Shown here one piece after another: positions 1-9,284 of a stretch of 48,094 nt of DNA; the stretch's first letter is position 1; every line of letters begins with the position of its first letter. The position numbers and the translations under genes are program-made. Source of the stretch: Thermomonas alba (GTDB lineage Bacteria; Pseudomonadota; Gammaproteobacteria; Xanthomonadales; Xanthomonadaceae); assembly GCF_022419205.1 (NCBI RefSeq), contig NZ_JAJOZU010000008.1, positions 1 to 48,094 of the forward strand, in the 5' to 3' direction. Under the pieces are notes generated by a model. It was given only the letters and a program-made list of their open reading frames with translations, ran no database searches and had not been told where the DNA came from.

Positions 1-121
1 GACGTTATCGTTGCTCACGGTGGCGTACCTCGTGGTTGGGTGGACTCGTGACAAGCCCATTCCAACCCGGTACGCCGCCTCTCCTCAACTCAGGGGCGTG
101 CACCAGATTCGGTCATATCTC
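1..121 (-). mobile_element. Outer end of a repeated insertion sequence (left copy)
   Basis: These 121 bases are the exact reverse complement of 47974-48094. Read on the minus strand the segment begins GATATGACCGAATCTGG and ends in a GTG codon followed by codons for S-N-D-N-V at the very edge of the window. I recall V/M-S-N-D-N-V as the start of some IS256-family transposases, so this is probably the left end plus first codons of such an element; the family is a tentative call. The element interrupts the RTX gene, which runs into it and stops at position 90. The identity stops at 121, where the RTX coding sequence resumes. Confidence 0.6.
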
Positions 122-3100
122 CAAACTCGATCACGACATCGTTGTCTGCATCGACGATATAGGTATCATCGCCTTGTCCACCGATCAGCGTGTCGGCTCC
201 TGCCCCGCCATCCAGCTCATCGTTGCCGGCCAAGCCGGTGAGGACGTTGCTGCCGCTATTGCCATACAGCCTGTCGCCCGCATCGCCGCCGGTCGCATCG
301 ATATTCCCGGAGCCTACCAGGCGCAAGGCTTCGACATTGGCAGGCAAGGTATAGCTGACAGCACTCTCGATCGTATCGACACCTTCGCCTGACGCCTCGA
401 TGACAGTGTCGCCATCATCATCGACCAGGAACAGATCATCTCCGGAACCGCCGATCAGCGTGTCCTGGCCCATGCCGCCATCCAACACGTCCTGCCCAGC
501 GCCGCCAGACAGCGTGTCATTTCCGCCAAAACCAGCGATTCGATCATCACCATCGGAGGCAAGCACCACGTTATCGGCGTCGTTCCCCTGGATGATGTCG
601 TTGACGGCAGTGGTTTTCAGCGTCTCGAGTTCAAGCGCCTCGGGGCTGATTTCCCATACCTGACCCGTGCCGTAGTCGATATTGATCCCTCTGAGCGCAA
701 GACCGGTTGCGGGATCAAAGAACCCTTCCAACCGGACTTCGTCACCTGCGCTCGAAGCAAACCGCACCACGAGTTGCGTACCTTCGCGACGGAAGAAAAT
801 CTCTTCCAGGGACAGTTGCGACACGTAAACCGTCGTGCGGCCGTCGATGTCCCAGATGAGGTCGCTGCCATCGCCGCGCGCAAAGTAGTACCGGTCATCA
901 CCGGCACCACCTTGCAAGACGTCATTGCCAAGGCCACCTCGCAACTGGTCATTGCCCTCCCCGCCGACCAGTTGGTCATCGCCTGCACCGGCGTCCAGGA
1001 AATCGTCGCCTGCATCACCTGCCAGGAAGTCCTGACCTTCGCCGCCCAGCAACGTATCGTTGCCGGCGCCGCCAGCAAGCGCGTCCATGCCATCGCCACC
1101 CGACAAGACATCATCACCGTCGCCGCCATTGAGCGTGTCGGCACCAAGCTCGCCGAAGAGCGTGTCATTGCCGGCATCGCCGTTCAGGACATCATCGCCC
1201 TCTCCGCCGCTGATCTGGTCGTTACCCGCCGCACCGGAGATCGTGTCGTTACCGGCGCCACCCGAGAACACATCGTCGGTGTCGAAGCCTGTCAGATCGT
1301 CATTCCCTGCCGTGCCTTGCAGCGACATGGTCTTCAGCATTGCGGTCGTCCAGACCGTGCCATCCTTGAAAAGCACCTGATCGATACGCGCGGAGCTGGT
1401 GCCATCGTCGGCAAAGAAACCCACGACTGAGAAGCTGTCGGACGTGCCGTTGATCGACAGGATCAGGGTTTCCCCGGAGCGGCGCAGCGAGATATCGCCA
1501 ACCGCAATACCGTCGCCAAGTTCGATCACGTCGTTGCGCGACGTCGCTGCGTCACTGTTGTACAGGATGTCCGCACCAGAACCACGCCCAAAGCGGAACG
1601 TGTCGTTGCCGGTACCGTAGGAGTAGAGGGTATCGGCATCTGCCCCGCCATCCACGATGTCATCGCCATCATCGTCAAACAGGGTGTCAGAACCGGCACC
1701 GCCTGACAGGATGTCGTCCCCTTCACCGCCGGAGAGATAATCGCTGCCGTCCTCGCCATTCAACTGGTCATTGCCCTTACCGCCATCCAGCGAGTCGTTG
1801 CCAAGACCGCCGTTCAGGATGTCGTTGCCACCACGTCCCGACAGGTGATCATTGCTCGAACCACCCGCAAGCACGTCGTCGGTGTCGTAGCCATAGATGT
1901 CGTCGTCGCCATCGGTTGCCGTGAGCACCGTTGCCTTGACGTAATCGACGCTCCAGACCGTGCCATCCGCAAAACGGATTTCCTTGACGGTATAGGCCCC
2001 GGTTGCATCCGCCTCGAAGTAGTCGGCGATATCGATGCGATCCGTCGTGCCGATGATGCCGAGGCACAGGTAATTGCCGCTGCGCCACATCTTGATGTCG
2101 GAAGTGGCGATGCCGGAGCCAAGCACCAGCGCACCCTTGGGAGCGTTTTGCTGGTAGCCGTAGTTGTTGAGGACATCGTGCCCATCTCCGCGACCAAAGA
2201 GATAGATGTCCTCGCCATTGCCGCCGTACAGATAGTCGTCGCCAGCGCCGCCCGACAGGGTGTCATTGCCATCACCTGCAATCAGATTGTCAGAGCCATC
2301 CCCGCCAAGCAGGCGGTCATTGCCATTCTCGCCGTACAACTGGTCGCTGCCGGTGCCGCCATACAGCGCATCATTTCCTGCACCGCCCGACAAGGAATCA
2401 TTCCCCGCAGCGCCCAGGAGCTGGTCGTTGCCTTCGCCGCCGCCGAGCGTGTCGTTGCCGACATCGCCATACAGCGTGTCCATGCCGGCACCGCCTTGGC
2501 TATTCGCGCCAACAGCGGCCGTGCTCTTGACGATGATGACGTCGTTGCCCGACGTGGATTGCGGCTGAGTCGCAGAGCCGTCCTGGTAGATGACGCCGAT
2601 GGAGGTGATTTCGGCCAATTGCTCGGGCGTCATGACATCCGCAGACAGCCAGTTGCGGAGCAACTCTGCGCCTGGCAACGAACTCTCATCACCCAAGCCA
2701 ACACCCTTGACATACACAAGAAACTCGGCCAACTCGCTGCGCGCCTTGTCCGGATTCGTGGCGCGAAGCTGATCGAACATCGCGAACGCTGGAGCCATGT
2801 CGATGGCGAACGCGCCCTGCGTATCCACCGTCAGTACGATCTTGTCGATATAAGACTTCAAGCGGGTCTGATAGCTCAGCTGCTTGTACACAGCATCGGA
2901 GAAGGACGCATAGACGTTGTGGTAGATGTTGGTGTTGTCATTCGCCCAGTAAATCGTGTTCTGCACCTGAAGGCCGAGCACTGCCTCCGCGACACGGATT
3001 TCATTTACCAGTTCACTCGGCAAATCTACCGGCATTAACGCAGGCAAGCCCTCACCTGGGCGAATCCAAATCACATTCGTTGAGTTGGGGTCTTCCACAC

Positions 3101-4718
3101 CCCCGCTTGCATAGGCTTGGATGCCATGATTGCTGTAGCCAGGATTGGTCTTCACCCATTCCTGAAGCAAGTTAGACATCAATAGTTCTTGCTCTGCGCG
3201 TGTGCCTGCCGCCATGAACTGGCGGACAAGCTGGGTGAGCGCGGGACTCAGCGCACAGGCCTCACGTAGAGAACGCATGCGACCCACACCGGGAATCGCT
3301 GGGATATCGGACAGCTCCACTGGAATCGCGACCGGCGCGGTATAGCCGCCATTGATCGTGTCCGCATCGAAATCGAATTCCTGCATCACCTGCGTGACGG
3401 CATTGCCATTTCCATCAGTGCGGGTGAAGCTACCGGTACCTGTGCGCTGGCCGCCTGCGACTGCGGTGTTCTCAGTGCTATGCGCGATAGACAGGCTGGT
3501 GATGCCAAGTTCAGCCAGGGTATTCAGTTCGCCAGCTTCGGTGACACCGTTCTGGTTGGCGTCCTGCCAGATGCGCAACGAGGCAAATGCCGAATCACTG
3601 GCATCGACCACGCCATCAGCGTTGGAATCCAGATCGGCCAAGGCTTGGAAGCCAGTGGCAGCAATGCTGCCATTGCTCAATACCGTCTGATCGCCAAACA
3701 GCTCGGCACCGGAATCAATGGCGCCATTGCCATTGAGGTCACGCACCAATAGACCGTCGTTACCGTCAACCCAGCCGGTGGCGGTGCGATAACCGTCATT
3801 ATCAAAATCGAAAAGTGGGCCGGCCAAGTTGCCGTCAGCGCGGGTGGAGACAGTACCATCCCCATTTAGATCAAGAGCAAGGGGGTCATATCGCTGGATA
3901 CGAAAGGTTTCATTTTTCAGTCTGGCGAAGAATGATTGTAGTTGAAAAATTAATCCATCGAAAGTTTCAAAATACTTCCTCTCCAGAAATTCCCTCAATC
4001 TATCGAAGTTACTTCTACCTGAAACCGGATTTGCGAAGGCCGAACCAGAAACCCGTCCATCCTCGTTCCAAAAATTACCCATGAAATGAGCACTTAGAAA
4101 ATCAAGCGCGTCTCCGAGAAAAAGAGCATTTGATGGCCCAAATGAATCGTTAAAGTAATCAATCACTTTGCCAATGTGATCACTCACGCCAGACACGATA
4201 TCTTGAACTGTTCTGTGATTTGTAATTAATGAGTCTGCTAGCGCGATGTCGCTAAGACCCAGATTTTCAGCACCCGAGCGGCTTCCAAACGCATTGAATG
4301 TTTCACCGCCAACGCCATTTTGAGCTGCAAGAAGCTGTGCAAGGGCCCCGCCGAGCGAGTGGCCCGTAACTTGAATTTCCGGTGAGCCGTTTTGTGTAGA
4401 ATAATTTTGAGCCCACCGGAATAGGGTAGCGGCATCAGGAAACTGATTCGGAATCCCGCTAACCGCCATGGCAATGTCGGTATTAATGTCTGATGGGGTT
4501 GATCCAAATATCTCGGTGCCAGCACTTGCCACAATGATATTGCCCGTCACCTCGTCCCGGAAAACCGTGCCTTTATAACCGCTTAACGTCGAAACTGTGT
4601 TCAGTACAGTTAATCTATGTCCTTCCGGCGATATGAATACGGTACCTATTACAAGAGAGCCTGATTGATATGCAAGTGAACTTGCAAATGCGAATGCGCC
4701 CGTGCTGGTGGAAGACAT
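90..4718 (-). CDS. RTX protein with N-terminal class 3 lipase domain, 3' end interrupted
   Basis: A 1542-residue calcium-binding RTX protein, the likely cargo of the exporter encoded just upstream. There is no Sec signal, as expected for type I export. Residues 1-200 resemble a class 3 lipase: the nucleophile motif GHSLGG lies at 119-124 (Ser121), and D173 and H181 are plausible triad partners. Residues 280-410 carry EF-hand-like loops (DLNGDG, DLNGNG, DANQNG). A helical region follows (about 490-710). From about 735 to the end, blocks of GGxGxDxLx nonapeptides alternate with three haemolysin-type calcium-binding related domains (about 840-920, 1035-1110, 1340-1400). The last nine residues (DMTESGARP) come from the inserted repeat at 1-121, so the natural C-terminus, which normally holds the secretion signal, is lost. 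The 5' third is AT-richer than neighbouring genes. Enzymatic activity (lipase or phospholipase) is inferred. Confidence 0.85.
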   Translation of the reverse strand: MSSTSTGAFAFASSLAYQSGSLVIGTVFISPEGHRLTVLNTVSTLSGYKGTVFRDEVTGNIIVASAGTEIFGSTPSDINTDIAMAVSGIPNQFPDAATLFRWAQNYSTQNGSPEIQVTGHSLGGALAQLLAAQNGVGGETFNAFGSRSGAENLGLSDIALADSLITNHRTVQDIVSGVSDHIGKVIDYFNDSFGPSNALFLGDALDFLSAHFMGNFWNEDGRVSGSAFANPVSGRSNFDRLREFLERKYFETFDGLIFQLQSFFARLKNETFRIQRYDPLALDLNGDGTVSTRADGNLAGPLFDFDNDGYRTATGWVDGNDGLLVRDLNGNGAIDSGAELFGDQTVLSNGSIAATGFQALADLDSNADGVVDASDSAFASLRIWQDANQNGVTEAGELNTLAELGITSLSIAHSTENTAVAGGQRTGTGSFTRTDGNGNAVTQVMQEFDFDADTINGGYTAPVAIPVELSDIPAIPGVGRMRSLREACALSPALTQLVRQFMAAGTRAEQELLMSNLLQEWVKTNPGYSNHGIQAYASGGVEDPNSTNVIWIRPGEGLPALMPVDLPSELVNEIRVAEAVLGLQVQNTIYWANDNTNIYHNVYASFSDAVYKQLSYQTRLKSYIDKIVLTVDTQGAFAIDMAPAFAMFDQLRATNPDKARSELAEFLVYVKGVGLGDESSLPGAELLRNWLSADVMTPEQLAEITSIGVIYQDGSATQPQSTSGNDVIIVKSTAAVGANSQGGAGMDTLYGDVGNDTLGGGEGNDQLLGAAGNDSLSGGAGNDALYGGTGSDQLYGENGNDRLLGGDGSDNLIAGDGNDTLSGGAGDDYLYGGNGEDIYLFGRGDGHDVLNNYGYQQNAPKGALVLGSGIATSDIKMWRSGNYLCLGIIGTTDRIDIADYFEADATGAYTVKEIRFADGTVWSVDYVKATVLTATDGDDDIYGYDTDDVLAGGSSNDHLSGRGGNDILNGGLGNDSLDGGKGNDQLNGEDGSDYLSGGEGDDILSGGAGSDTLFDDDGDDIVDGGADADTLYSYGTGNDTFRFGRGSGADILYNSDAATSRNDVIELGDGIAVGDISLRRSGETLILSINGTSDSFSVVGFFADDGTSSARIDQVLFKDGTVWTTAMLKTMSLQGTAGNDDLTGFDTDDVFSGGAGNDTISGAAGNDQISGGEGDDVLNGDAGNDTLFGELGADTLNGGDGDDVLSGGDGMDALAGGAGNDTLLGGEGQDFLAGDAGDDFLDAGAGDDQLVGGEGNDQLRGGLGNDVLQGGAGDDRYYFARGDGSDLIWDIDGRTTVYVSQLSLEEIFFRREGTQLVVRFASSAGDEVRLEGFFDPATGLALRGINIDYGTGQVWEISPEALELETLKTTAVNDIIQGNDADNVVLASDGDDRIAGFGGNDTLSGGAGQDVLDGGMGQDTLIGGSGDDLFLVDDDGDTVIEASGEGVDTIESAVSYTLPANVEALRLVGSGNIDATGGDAGDRLYGNSGSNVLTGLAGNDELDGGAGADTLIGGQGDDTYIVDADNDVVIEFGDMTESGARP

Positions 4719-4745
4719 TGATTTTCCTTTTTGTAGTTTATGTGC

Positions 4746-5279
4746 TTATTGCCACTTAATATTCACAGTACCAATGAGCCTTTCTCGATTTTGCCCCCTC
4801 TGATCTTCCGATTTTTCGGATTTCAGCAAACAGTACCCAGGCCCACCTACAGAGGTGTAGCAATAAAACATTTCTTCGCCGGATAAATTTCGTTCGTTGT
4901 AGAATGCCGCCGCCCAGGCTAACTTTTCCGACGAGCGCGAAACTAAAGCGACATGAATCCCTATCAACCTCAATAGACAATCTTCTCGGTCGCCAGAAAT
5001 CTCTATTTTTGCCTTAACATTTCCTTCGCCAAGATACTTTAGCTTGCGCTGATAATGAACCGCCCCTATGAGAGGGGCGTGTGTCGAGCAGCTTCTATCA
5101 AAATTTGCATACTCGCCGAAAGTTTGGGCACGTACGTTTACTTTGAGATCATTGCGAGACTTGAACTCCGAAGAAACTGCAATAGCTCTTACCTCCTGAA
5201 TGTTTACCTCTGAATCAGAACACGCGCCTAACAGAGCAAGCGCCAATGTAAAGGGAAGTAGAATTTTTAGATGTTTCAT
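4746..5279 (-). CDS. Unknown five-cysteine lipoprotein beside the RTX lipase
   Basis: A 177-residue protein of unknown function. It has a clear lipoprotein signal: basic N-terminus, hydrophobic stretch and lipobox LGAC with the lipidated cysteine at residue 20, so it should sit in the periplasm attached to a membrane. Four further cysteines (64, 101, 140, 150) could form two disulphides. No family was recognised. It ends 27 bases before the RTX gene on the same strand and lies between that gene and the exporter genes, so co-transcription is likely. A GGGGTGA sequence seven bases before the ATG can serve as the ribosome binding site. Base composition is AT-rich, like the RTX 5' end, which suggests they arrived together. 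A role as specific partner (immunity protein, foldase or inhibitor) for the lipase is a hypothesis only. Confidence 0.75.
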   Translation of the reverse strand: MKHLKILLPFTLALALLGACSDSEVNIQEVRAIAVSSEFKSRNDLKVNVRAQTFGEYANFDRSCSTHAPLIGAVHYQRKLKYLGEGNVKAKIEISGDREDCLLRLIGIHVALVSRSSEKLAWAAAFYNERNLSGEEMFYCYTSVGGPGYCLLKSEKSEDQRGQNRERLIGTVNIKWQ

Positions 5280-5350
5280 GGCTTATCACCCCAAGGAGAT
5301 CTGCCTGTACTCGGCGGCCTTACGGCACAGAAGTAAAATTCTCTAGCTTG

Positions 5351-5356
5351 GTTATA
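5351..5356 (-). promoter_or_regulatory. Possible -10 element upstream of lipoprotein-RTX genes
   Basis: The 138-base gap between the adaptor gene and the lipoprotein gene is AT-rich and holds TATAAC on the minus strand. No good -35 hexamer stands at the right distance. A short inverted repeat (GCGATA at 5403-5408 with TATCGC at 5419-5424) overlaps the adaptor stop codon without a T-tract. A separate promoter here would let the cargo genes be expressed apart from the exporter. Confidence 0.3.
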
Positions 5357-5417
5357 ATCCGAACCGAAACACGATCTTCCTAAACCAATAGTCCTTTTTC
5401 TTGCGATAGCATTTTTC

Positions 5418-6839
5418 TTATCGCTCACGCAACGCCTCACTCACATGCGCCTGTAACGGACTCAGCAAGTAATCAATTACCCGCCGCTTGCCGGTCTTGA
5501 TTTCCACACTCAGATTCATGCCTGGCGTAAGTCGCACACGCACGCCATCAATCACGAGTGCCGCATTCCGCAGCTTTACTCGCGCCGGAAATATCAAACC
5601 CATCTTTTCGTCTTGCGCAGCATCGTGCGAAACCGTGTCCACTACACCTTCTAAATAGCCATAGCGGGTATACGGAAAGCTCTCCACCTTCACCGTGGCA
5701 CGCTGACCGGCGCGCACAAAGCCGATGTCCTTGTTCAGCACGGTAGCCTCCACTTCCAGCGTGTCCGCACTGGGTACCACCGCCAGCAACGCCTGCGCGG
5801 GCGTCACTACGCCACCCACGGTATGCACGGCCAACTGCTGCACGGTGCCGTCCACCGGTGCGCGCAATTGCATCAATTTGTCTCGCTGGCCAGCTTTGAT
5901 GACTTCAGGCTGGTACTGGGCGATCTGCTCGCGAGCCTGGCGCAAGCCATCCAATGTCTGTTGGCGAGCATCGGTATCCAGCATGCGCAGTTCTTCCGCT
6001 GCGCCGTGGATGGCAGCCTGCACCTCCGCCCGGCGGCGGCGCTGCGCGGCCAGATCACGCTCCGCGGCAATGCGCTCCTGTTCGCGCAGCAAATAGTCGT
6101 GCCGGCCCACGTATTTGCCTTCCACCAGCCTGGCGTAATCAGCCGCGCGCTCGGTGGCGATGCGAGCGGTCTGTTCCAATGGCGGGATCAGGGCATCAAT
6201 AGTGGACAATTCCGCCTGACGCTGTTCCAGCGTGGCCTGCAGATTGCCGCGGCGCGCTCGATAAGCCTGGAACTGGCTGGTGGCCAGATCGCGTTCGGCC
6301 GCATAGCGGGCCTCAGGCAAGCCGGGGTTTGTGGCCAACTGCGGTAGCTGGTTTTGCCGGTAGGCATCGGCAAGGGAGGCAAGGCGCAATTCGGCGAGTT
6401 TGGCGGCGATCAGGGCCTCGCCGGCCTTGGCGTAATCGGCCGCGGCGGCCGTGGCATCCAGTTCAATCAGGAGGTCGCCGGCTTTCACCACCTGCCCGTC
6501 CTGCACCAGGATGCGCTTGACCACACCGGCCTCCAACGGCTGGATGACCTTGGTGCGCGAGCCAACCACGGTCTTGCCCGGAGCGACCGCCACGATCTCC
6601 AGCTGACCGACGCAGGCCCACAGCAGCGCGACGGCGAAGAACGCCATGATCGCGCGCATGATCCAGCGGGAAGCGGGCGAGACCGGAGTGTCGGTCAGTT
6701 CCAGATGCGCCGGCAGGAAGGCCAATTCGTCTTCGCTGCGTTTGGGCGGGTCGAGGGTGGCGCGGATCGACCAGGCAGCTTTGAAGACTTCGGTGTAGCG
6801 GCCGAGGAATTCGCGGATGGCGGCAAATAAATGTGTCAT
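5418..6839 (-). CDS. hlyD: Type I secretion periplasmic adaptor (HlyD family)
   Basis: A 473-residue membrane fusion protein that should link the inner-membrane ABC exporter to an outer-membrane TolC-type channel. There is one transmembrane helix near residues 60-79, then a lipoyl/barrel half motif (GVVKRILVQDGQVVKAGDLL), a long coiled-coil hairpin rich in Ala, Glu, Arg and Gln (about 125-300), and a C-terminal beta domain with the family pattern LTPGMNLSVEIKTGKRRV near the end. The ATG at 6839 is preferred to the one at 6851 because GGAGAGGGG precedes it. It follows the exporter gene by 112 bases and precedes the lipoprotein gene. No TolC-like gene occurs in the window, so the channel must be encoded elsewhere. 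Confidence 0.9.
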   Translation of the reverse strand: MTHLFAAIREFLGRYTEVFKAAWSIRATLDPPKRSEDELAFLPAHLELTDTPVSPASRWIMRAIMAFFAVALLWACVGQLEIVAVAPGKTVVGSRTKVIQPLEAGVVKRILVQDGQVVKAGDLLIELDATAAAADYAKAGEALIAAKLAELRLASLADAYRQNQLPQLATNPGLPEARYAAERDLATSQFQAYRARRGNLQATLEQRQAELSTIDALIPPLEQTARIATERAADYARLVEGKYVGRHDYLLREQERIAAERDLAAQRRRRAEVQAAIHGAAEELRMLDTDARQQTLDGLRQAREQIAQYQPEVIKAGQRDKLMQLRAPVDGTVQQLAVHTVGGVVTPAQALLAVVPSADTLEVEATVLNKDIGFVRAGQRATVKVESFPYTRYGYLEGVVDTVSHDAAQDEKMGLIFPARVKLRNAALVIDGVRVRLTPGMNLSVEIKTGKRRVIDYLLSPLQAHVSEALRER

Positions 6840-6888
6840 GCCCCTCTCCATGACGTTCCGACATTCCGTTCAAGAGCGAAGATGCTGG

Positions 6889-6908
6889 ATGCCCGCCTAC
6901 GCGGGCAT
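6889..6908. repeat. REP-like palindrome between exporter and adaptor genes
   Basis: A perfect hairpin, ATGCCCGC - CTAC - GCGGGCAT, lies in the 112-base gap between the exporter and adaptor genes. Its plus-strand translation contains MPAYAGMT, a peptide signature often seen as false ORFs over dispersed REP-like repeats in proteobacterial genomes. No second copy was seen in this window. Confidence 0.55.
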
Positions 6909-6951
6909 GACGAGCAATGACGCCATCGCGGGAGCGCTAAGCGGAGCATGC

Positions 6952-9144
6952 TCATGCCAGCCCCTGCTGCAGTTGGTGCAGGCGGGCGTAATGGCCTCCA
7001 GGGCGATCCACCAGTTCCGCGTGCGAACCCGATTCGACGATGCGTCCCTTCTCCACCACCACAATCCGGTTCGCCATGCGCACAGTGGACAGGCGATGGG
7101 CGATGATCAGCACCGTGCGACCCTTGCAGATGGCGCGCATGTTGCCCATCACCGCGTGTTCGGATTCGTAGTCCAGTGCACTGGTGGCCTCGTCCAGGAT
7201 CAAGATGCGCGGGTCCGTAATCAGCGCCCTGGCAATCGCAATGCGCTGGCGCTGCCCGCCGGAGAGCGAGGCGCCATGCTCGCCCACCACGGTGTCGTAG
7301 CCTTCCGGAAGCTCAAGGATGAAATCGTGCGCGCCCGCCAGCTTGGCGGCGTGGATAACCCGTTCCAGCGAGATGCCCGGATCGCTGAGCGCGATGTTCT
7401 CGCGCACGCTGCGGTTGAACAGGAAATTCTCCTGCAGCACCACGCCCAATTGCCGACGCAGCCAAGCCGGATCGGCCAAAGCCAAGTCGTGGCCATCAAT
7501 CAGCACGCGTCCGCGCTCGGGGACGTAAAGCCGCTGCACCAGCTTGGTCAGCGTGCTCTTGCCCGAACCGGAGCGACCGACGATGCCGATGACTTCGCCC
7601 GGTGCAATATCCAGATCGATGCCGGCCAATACCTCGGCGGCGTCCGGCCGATAGCGGAAGGTGACATGTTCAAAGGTCACGCGTCCCTGGATGGCCGGTA
7701 AGGCCATCTTGCTGCCGGGCAGTTCGGTGCGGGTATTGAGGATGTCGCCGAGGCGTTCGACTGAAATGCCGACCTGCTGGAACTCCTGCCACAGCTGCGC
7801 CAGACGCACGATGGGCGCGGCCACCTGTCCCGCCAGCATGTTGAACGCGATCAGCTGGCCCAGCGACAACTTGTTGTCGATCACCAGCCGTGCGCCGAAG
7901 AACAGGATGGCGATACCCACCAGCTTCTGCACCAGTTGGATGCCCTGCTGACCGATGGTCGCCAAGCGGGTCACGCGGAACGAAGCGCCGACATAACCAG
8001 CCAGCTGGTTGTCCCAAGTGCGGGTGACGCGCGGATCGACCGCGGTCGCCTTGACCGTGCCGATGCCGTTGATGGTTTCCACCAGAAAGGACTGGTTGTC
8101 CGCGCTGCGGGCGAACTTCTCGTCCAGCCGCTTGCGCAGCACCGGCGTGATCGCCGCCGACCACAACGCATACACCGGCAGGGACAGCACCACGATCAGG
8201 GTCAGCCAGCCGCTGTACCAGAACATCACCGCCAGAAAGACCACGGTAAACAGCAGATCCAGCAGCGAGGTCAGGGCCTGCCCGGTCAGGAAACTGCGGA
8301 TGTTTTCCAATTCACGGACACGCGCGATGGTATCGCCCACTCGTCGCGATTCGAAGTAACTCAACGGCAGCGCCAGGATGTGCCGGAACAGGCGCGCGCC
8401 CAGCTCGACGTCGATCTTGCTGGTGGTGTGGGCGAACACATAGCTGCGCAGCCCCGTCAGCACCACATCGAACAGGGCAATCGATACCAAGCCCACCGCC
8501 ACCACTTCCAGCGTGGTAATGGCATGGTGTACCAGCACCTTGTCCATCACCACCTGGTAGAACAGCGGCGTCACCAGCGCAAACAATTGAATGAATAGCG
8601 AGGCGACCAGTACCTCGATCAGCAGCTTGCGGTATTTGACGACGGCCGGCACGAACCAGCGGAAGTCGAACTTTGCCAGTTGGCCAAGCACCGAGGCGCG
8701 AGACGTAACCTGCAAAAGGCGGCCCTGATAGCGGGTCGCAAATTCCTCACGCGACAGTTTGCGCGGGCGCTGCTCGGAAAGGTCGTGGATGAGAACGGCG
8801 TCTTCGCCTGCACGGGCAATGATGAAATGCTCGCCCGAGGCGTCAAGCGCCAGCACAGGCAGGCTAGCGAAGGCGATGCGCTCAACCGGCTGCCGGGTGA
8901 TTTTTGCCTTCAGGCCGAGGTGTTTGGCAACCAGCAGAAGCGCGGTTTCATCGAACGGTTTGCTGCCGTCGCCGAACTGATGGACGAGCTGCGCAGGATC
9001 CGCAGCGATGCCATGGAACTGGGCAAGCAGAAGCAACCCATGCAGGCCGGAATCCTTCCGTTCCCCTGTTGATACTTCTGGTTCGACAACGCCGCCCTGT
9101 GCCAATGCGGACACGGCAGCTGCTTGGCCACTTCCCTGTGCCAT
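6952..9144 (-). CDS. hlyB: Type I secretion ABC exporter (HlyB/RTX family)
   Basis: An inner-membrane ATPase/permease for an RTX substrate. The N-terminal ~125 residues form a C39-peptidase-like domain without the catalytic cysteine (the spot reads [15 protein letters not shown]), the usual state in RTX exporters that bind but do not cleave cargo. A six-helix membrane domain follows (about 150-440). The nucleotide-binding domain has Walker [10 protein letters not shown] (near 525), the signature LSGGQRQR and Walker [13 protein letters not shown] (near 645). Reading can extend to a GTG at 9186 or an ATG at 9168. The promoter at 9195-9223 would start RNA near 9188, which rules out the GTG and favours 9144 (730 residues). 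It is the first gene of the secretion operon. Confidence 0.92.
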   Translation of the reverse strand: MAQGSGQAAAVSALAQGGVVEPEVSTGERKDSGLHGLLLLAQFHGIAADPAQLVHQFGDGSKPFDETALLLVAKHLGLKAKITRQPVERIAFASLPVLALDASGEHFIIARAGEDAVLIHDLSEQRPRKLSREEFATRYQGRLLQVTSRASVLGQLAKFDFRWFVPAVVKYRKLLIEVLVASLFIQLFALVTPLFYQVVMDKVLVHHAITTLEVVAVGLVSIALFDVVLTGLRSYVFAHTTSKIDVELGARLFRHILALPLSYFESRRVGDTIARVRELENIRSFLTGQALTSLLDLLFTVVFLAVMFWYSGWLTLIVVLSLPVYALWSAAITPVLRKRLDEKFARSADNQSFLVETINGIGTVKATAVDPRVTRTWDNQLAGYVGASFRVTRLATIGQQGIQLVQKLVGIAILFFGARLVIDNKLSLGQLIAFNMLAGQVAAPIVRLAQLWQEFQQVGISVERLGDILNTRTELPGSKMALPAIQGRVTFEHVTFRYRPDAAEVLAGIDLDIAPGEVIGIVGRSGSGKSTLTKLVQRLYVPERGRVLIDGHDLALADPAWLRRQLGVVLQENFLFNRSVRENIALSDPGISLERVIHAAKLAGAHDFILELPEGYDTVVGEHGASLSGGQRQRIAIARALITDPRILILDEATSALDYESEHAVMGNMRAICKGRTVLIIAHRLSTVRMANRIVVVEKGRIVESGSHAELVDRPGGHYARLHQLQQGLA

Positions 9145-9194
9145 GTTGCGGGGCCTCACCCCGGTCATGAACGTGACAGGCGTCACGATGCGGG

Positions 9195-9223
9195 ATCATA
9201 GGCGGGGTATATCACTCAGTCAA
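9195..9223 (-). promoter_or_regulatory. Sigma-70-type promoter of the secretion operon
   Basis: On the minus strand TTGACT (9223-9218) and TATGAT (9200-9195) are separated by exactly 17 bases, close to the sigma-70 consensus. The start of transcription would fall near 9188. This is the best promoter match I see in the locus and it drives hlyB toward hlyD. Confidence 0.7.
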
Positions 9224-9256
9224 CGTCAGTGCGTGTCCTTATTGCCGAGTGTTTCA

Positions 9257-9282
9257 GCAGTGAGAAATCAGGGGATCACTGC
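9257..9282 (-). repeat. Inverted repeat just after folD
   Basis: GCAGTGA (9257-9263) and TCACTGC (9276-9282) can pair, starting three bases beyond the folD stop codon. There is no T-tract, so it may be a processing or weak termination structure rather than a full intrinsic terminator. Confidence 0.35.
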
Positions 9283-9284
9283 GC

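Noticed and set aside
400-2600. Regularly repeated short units that could look like a CRISPR array or minisatellite
   Set aside because: The period follows nonapeptide GGxGxDxLx codons of the RTX repeats in one open frame; copies are degenerate and there are no unique spacers.
6817-7701. Open frame starting with a WMPAYAGMT-containing peptide
   Set aside because: This peptide is the usual translation of a REP-like palindrome; the remainder is antisense to hlyB.
6952-9144. Peptidase-containing bacteriocin exporter
   Set aside because: The N-terminal C39-like domain lacks the catalytic cysteine, and the cargo gene is an RTX protein rather than a double-glycine peptide.
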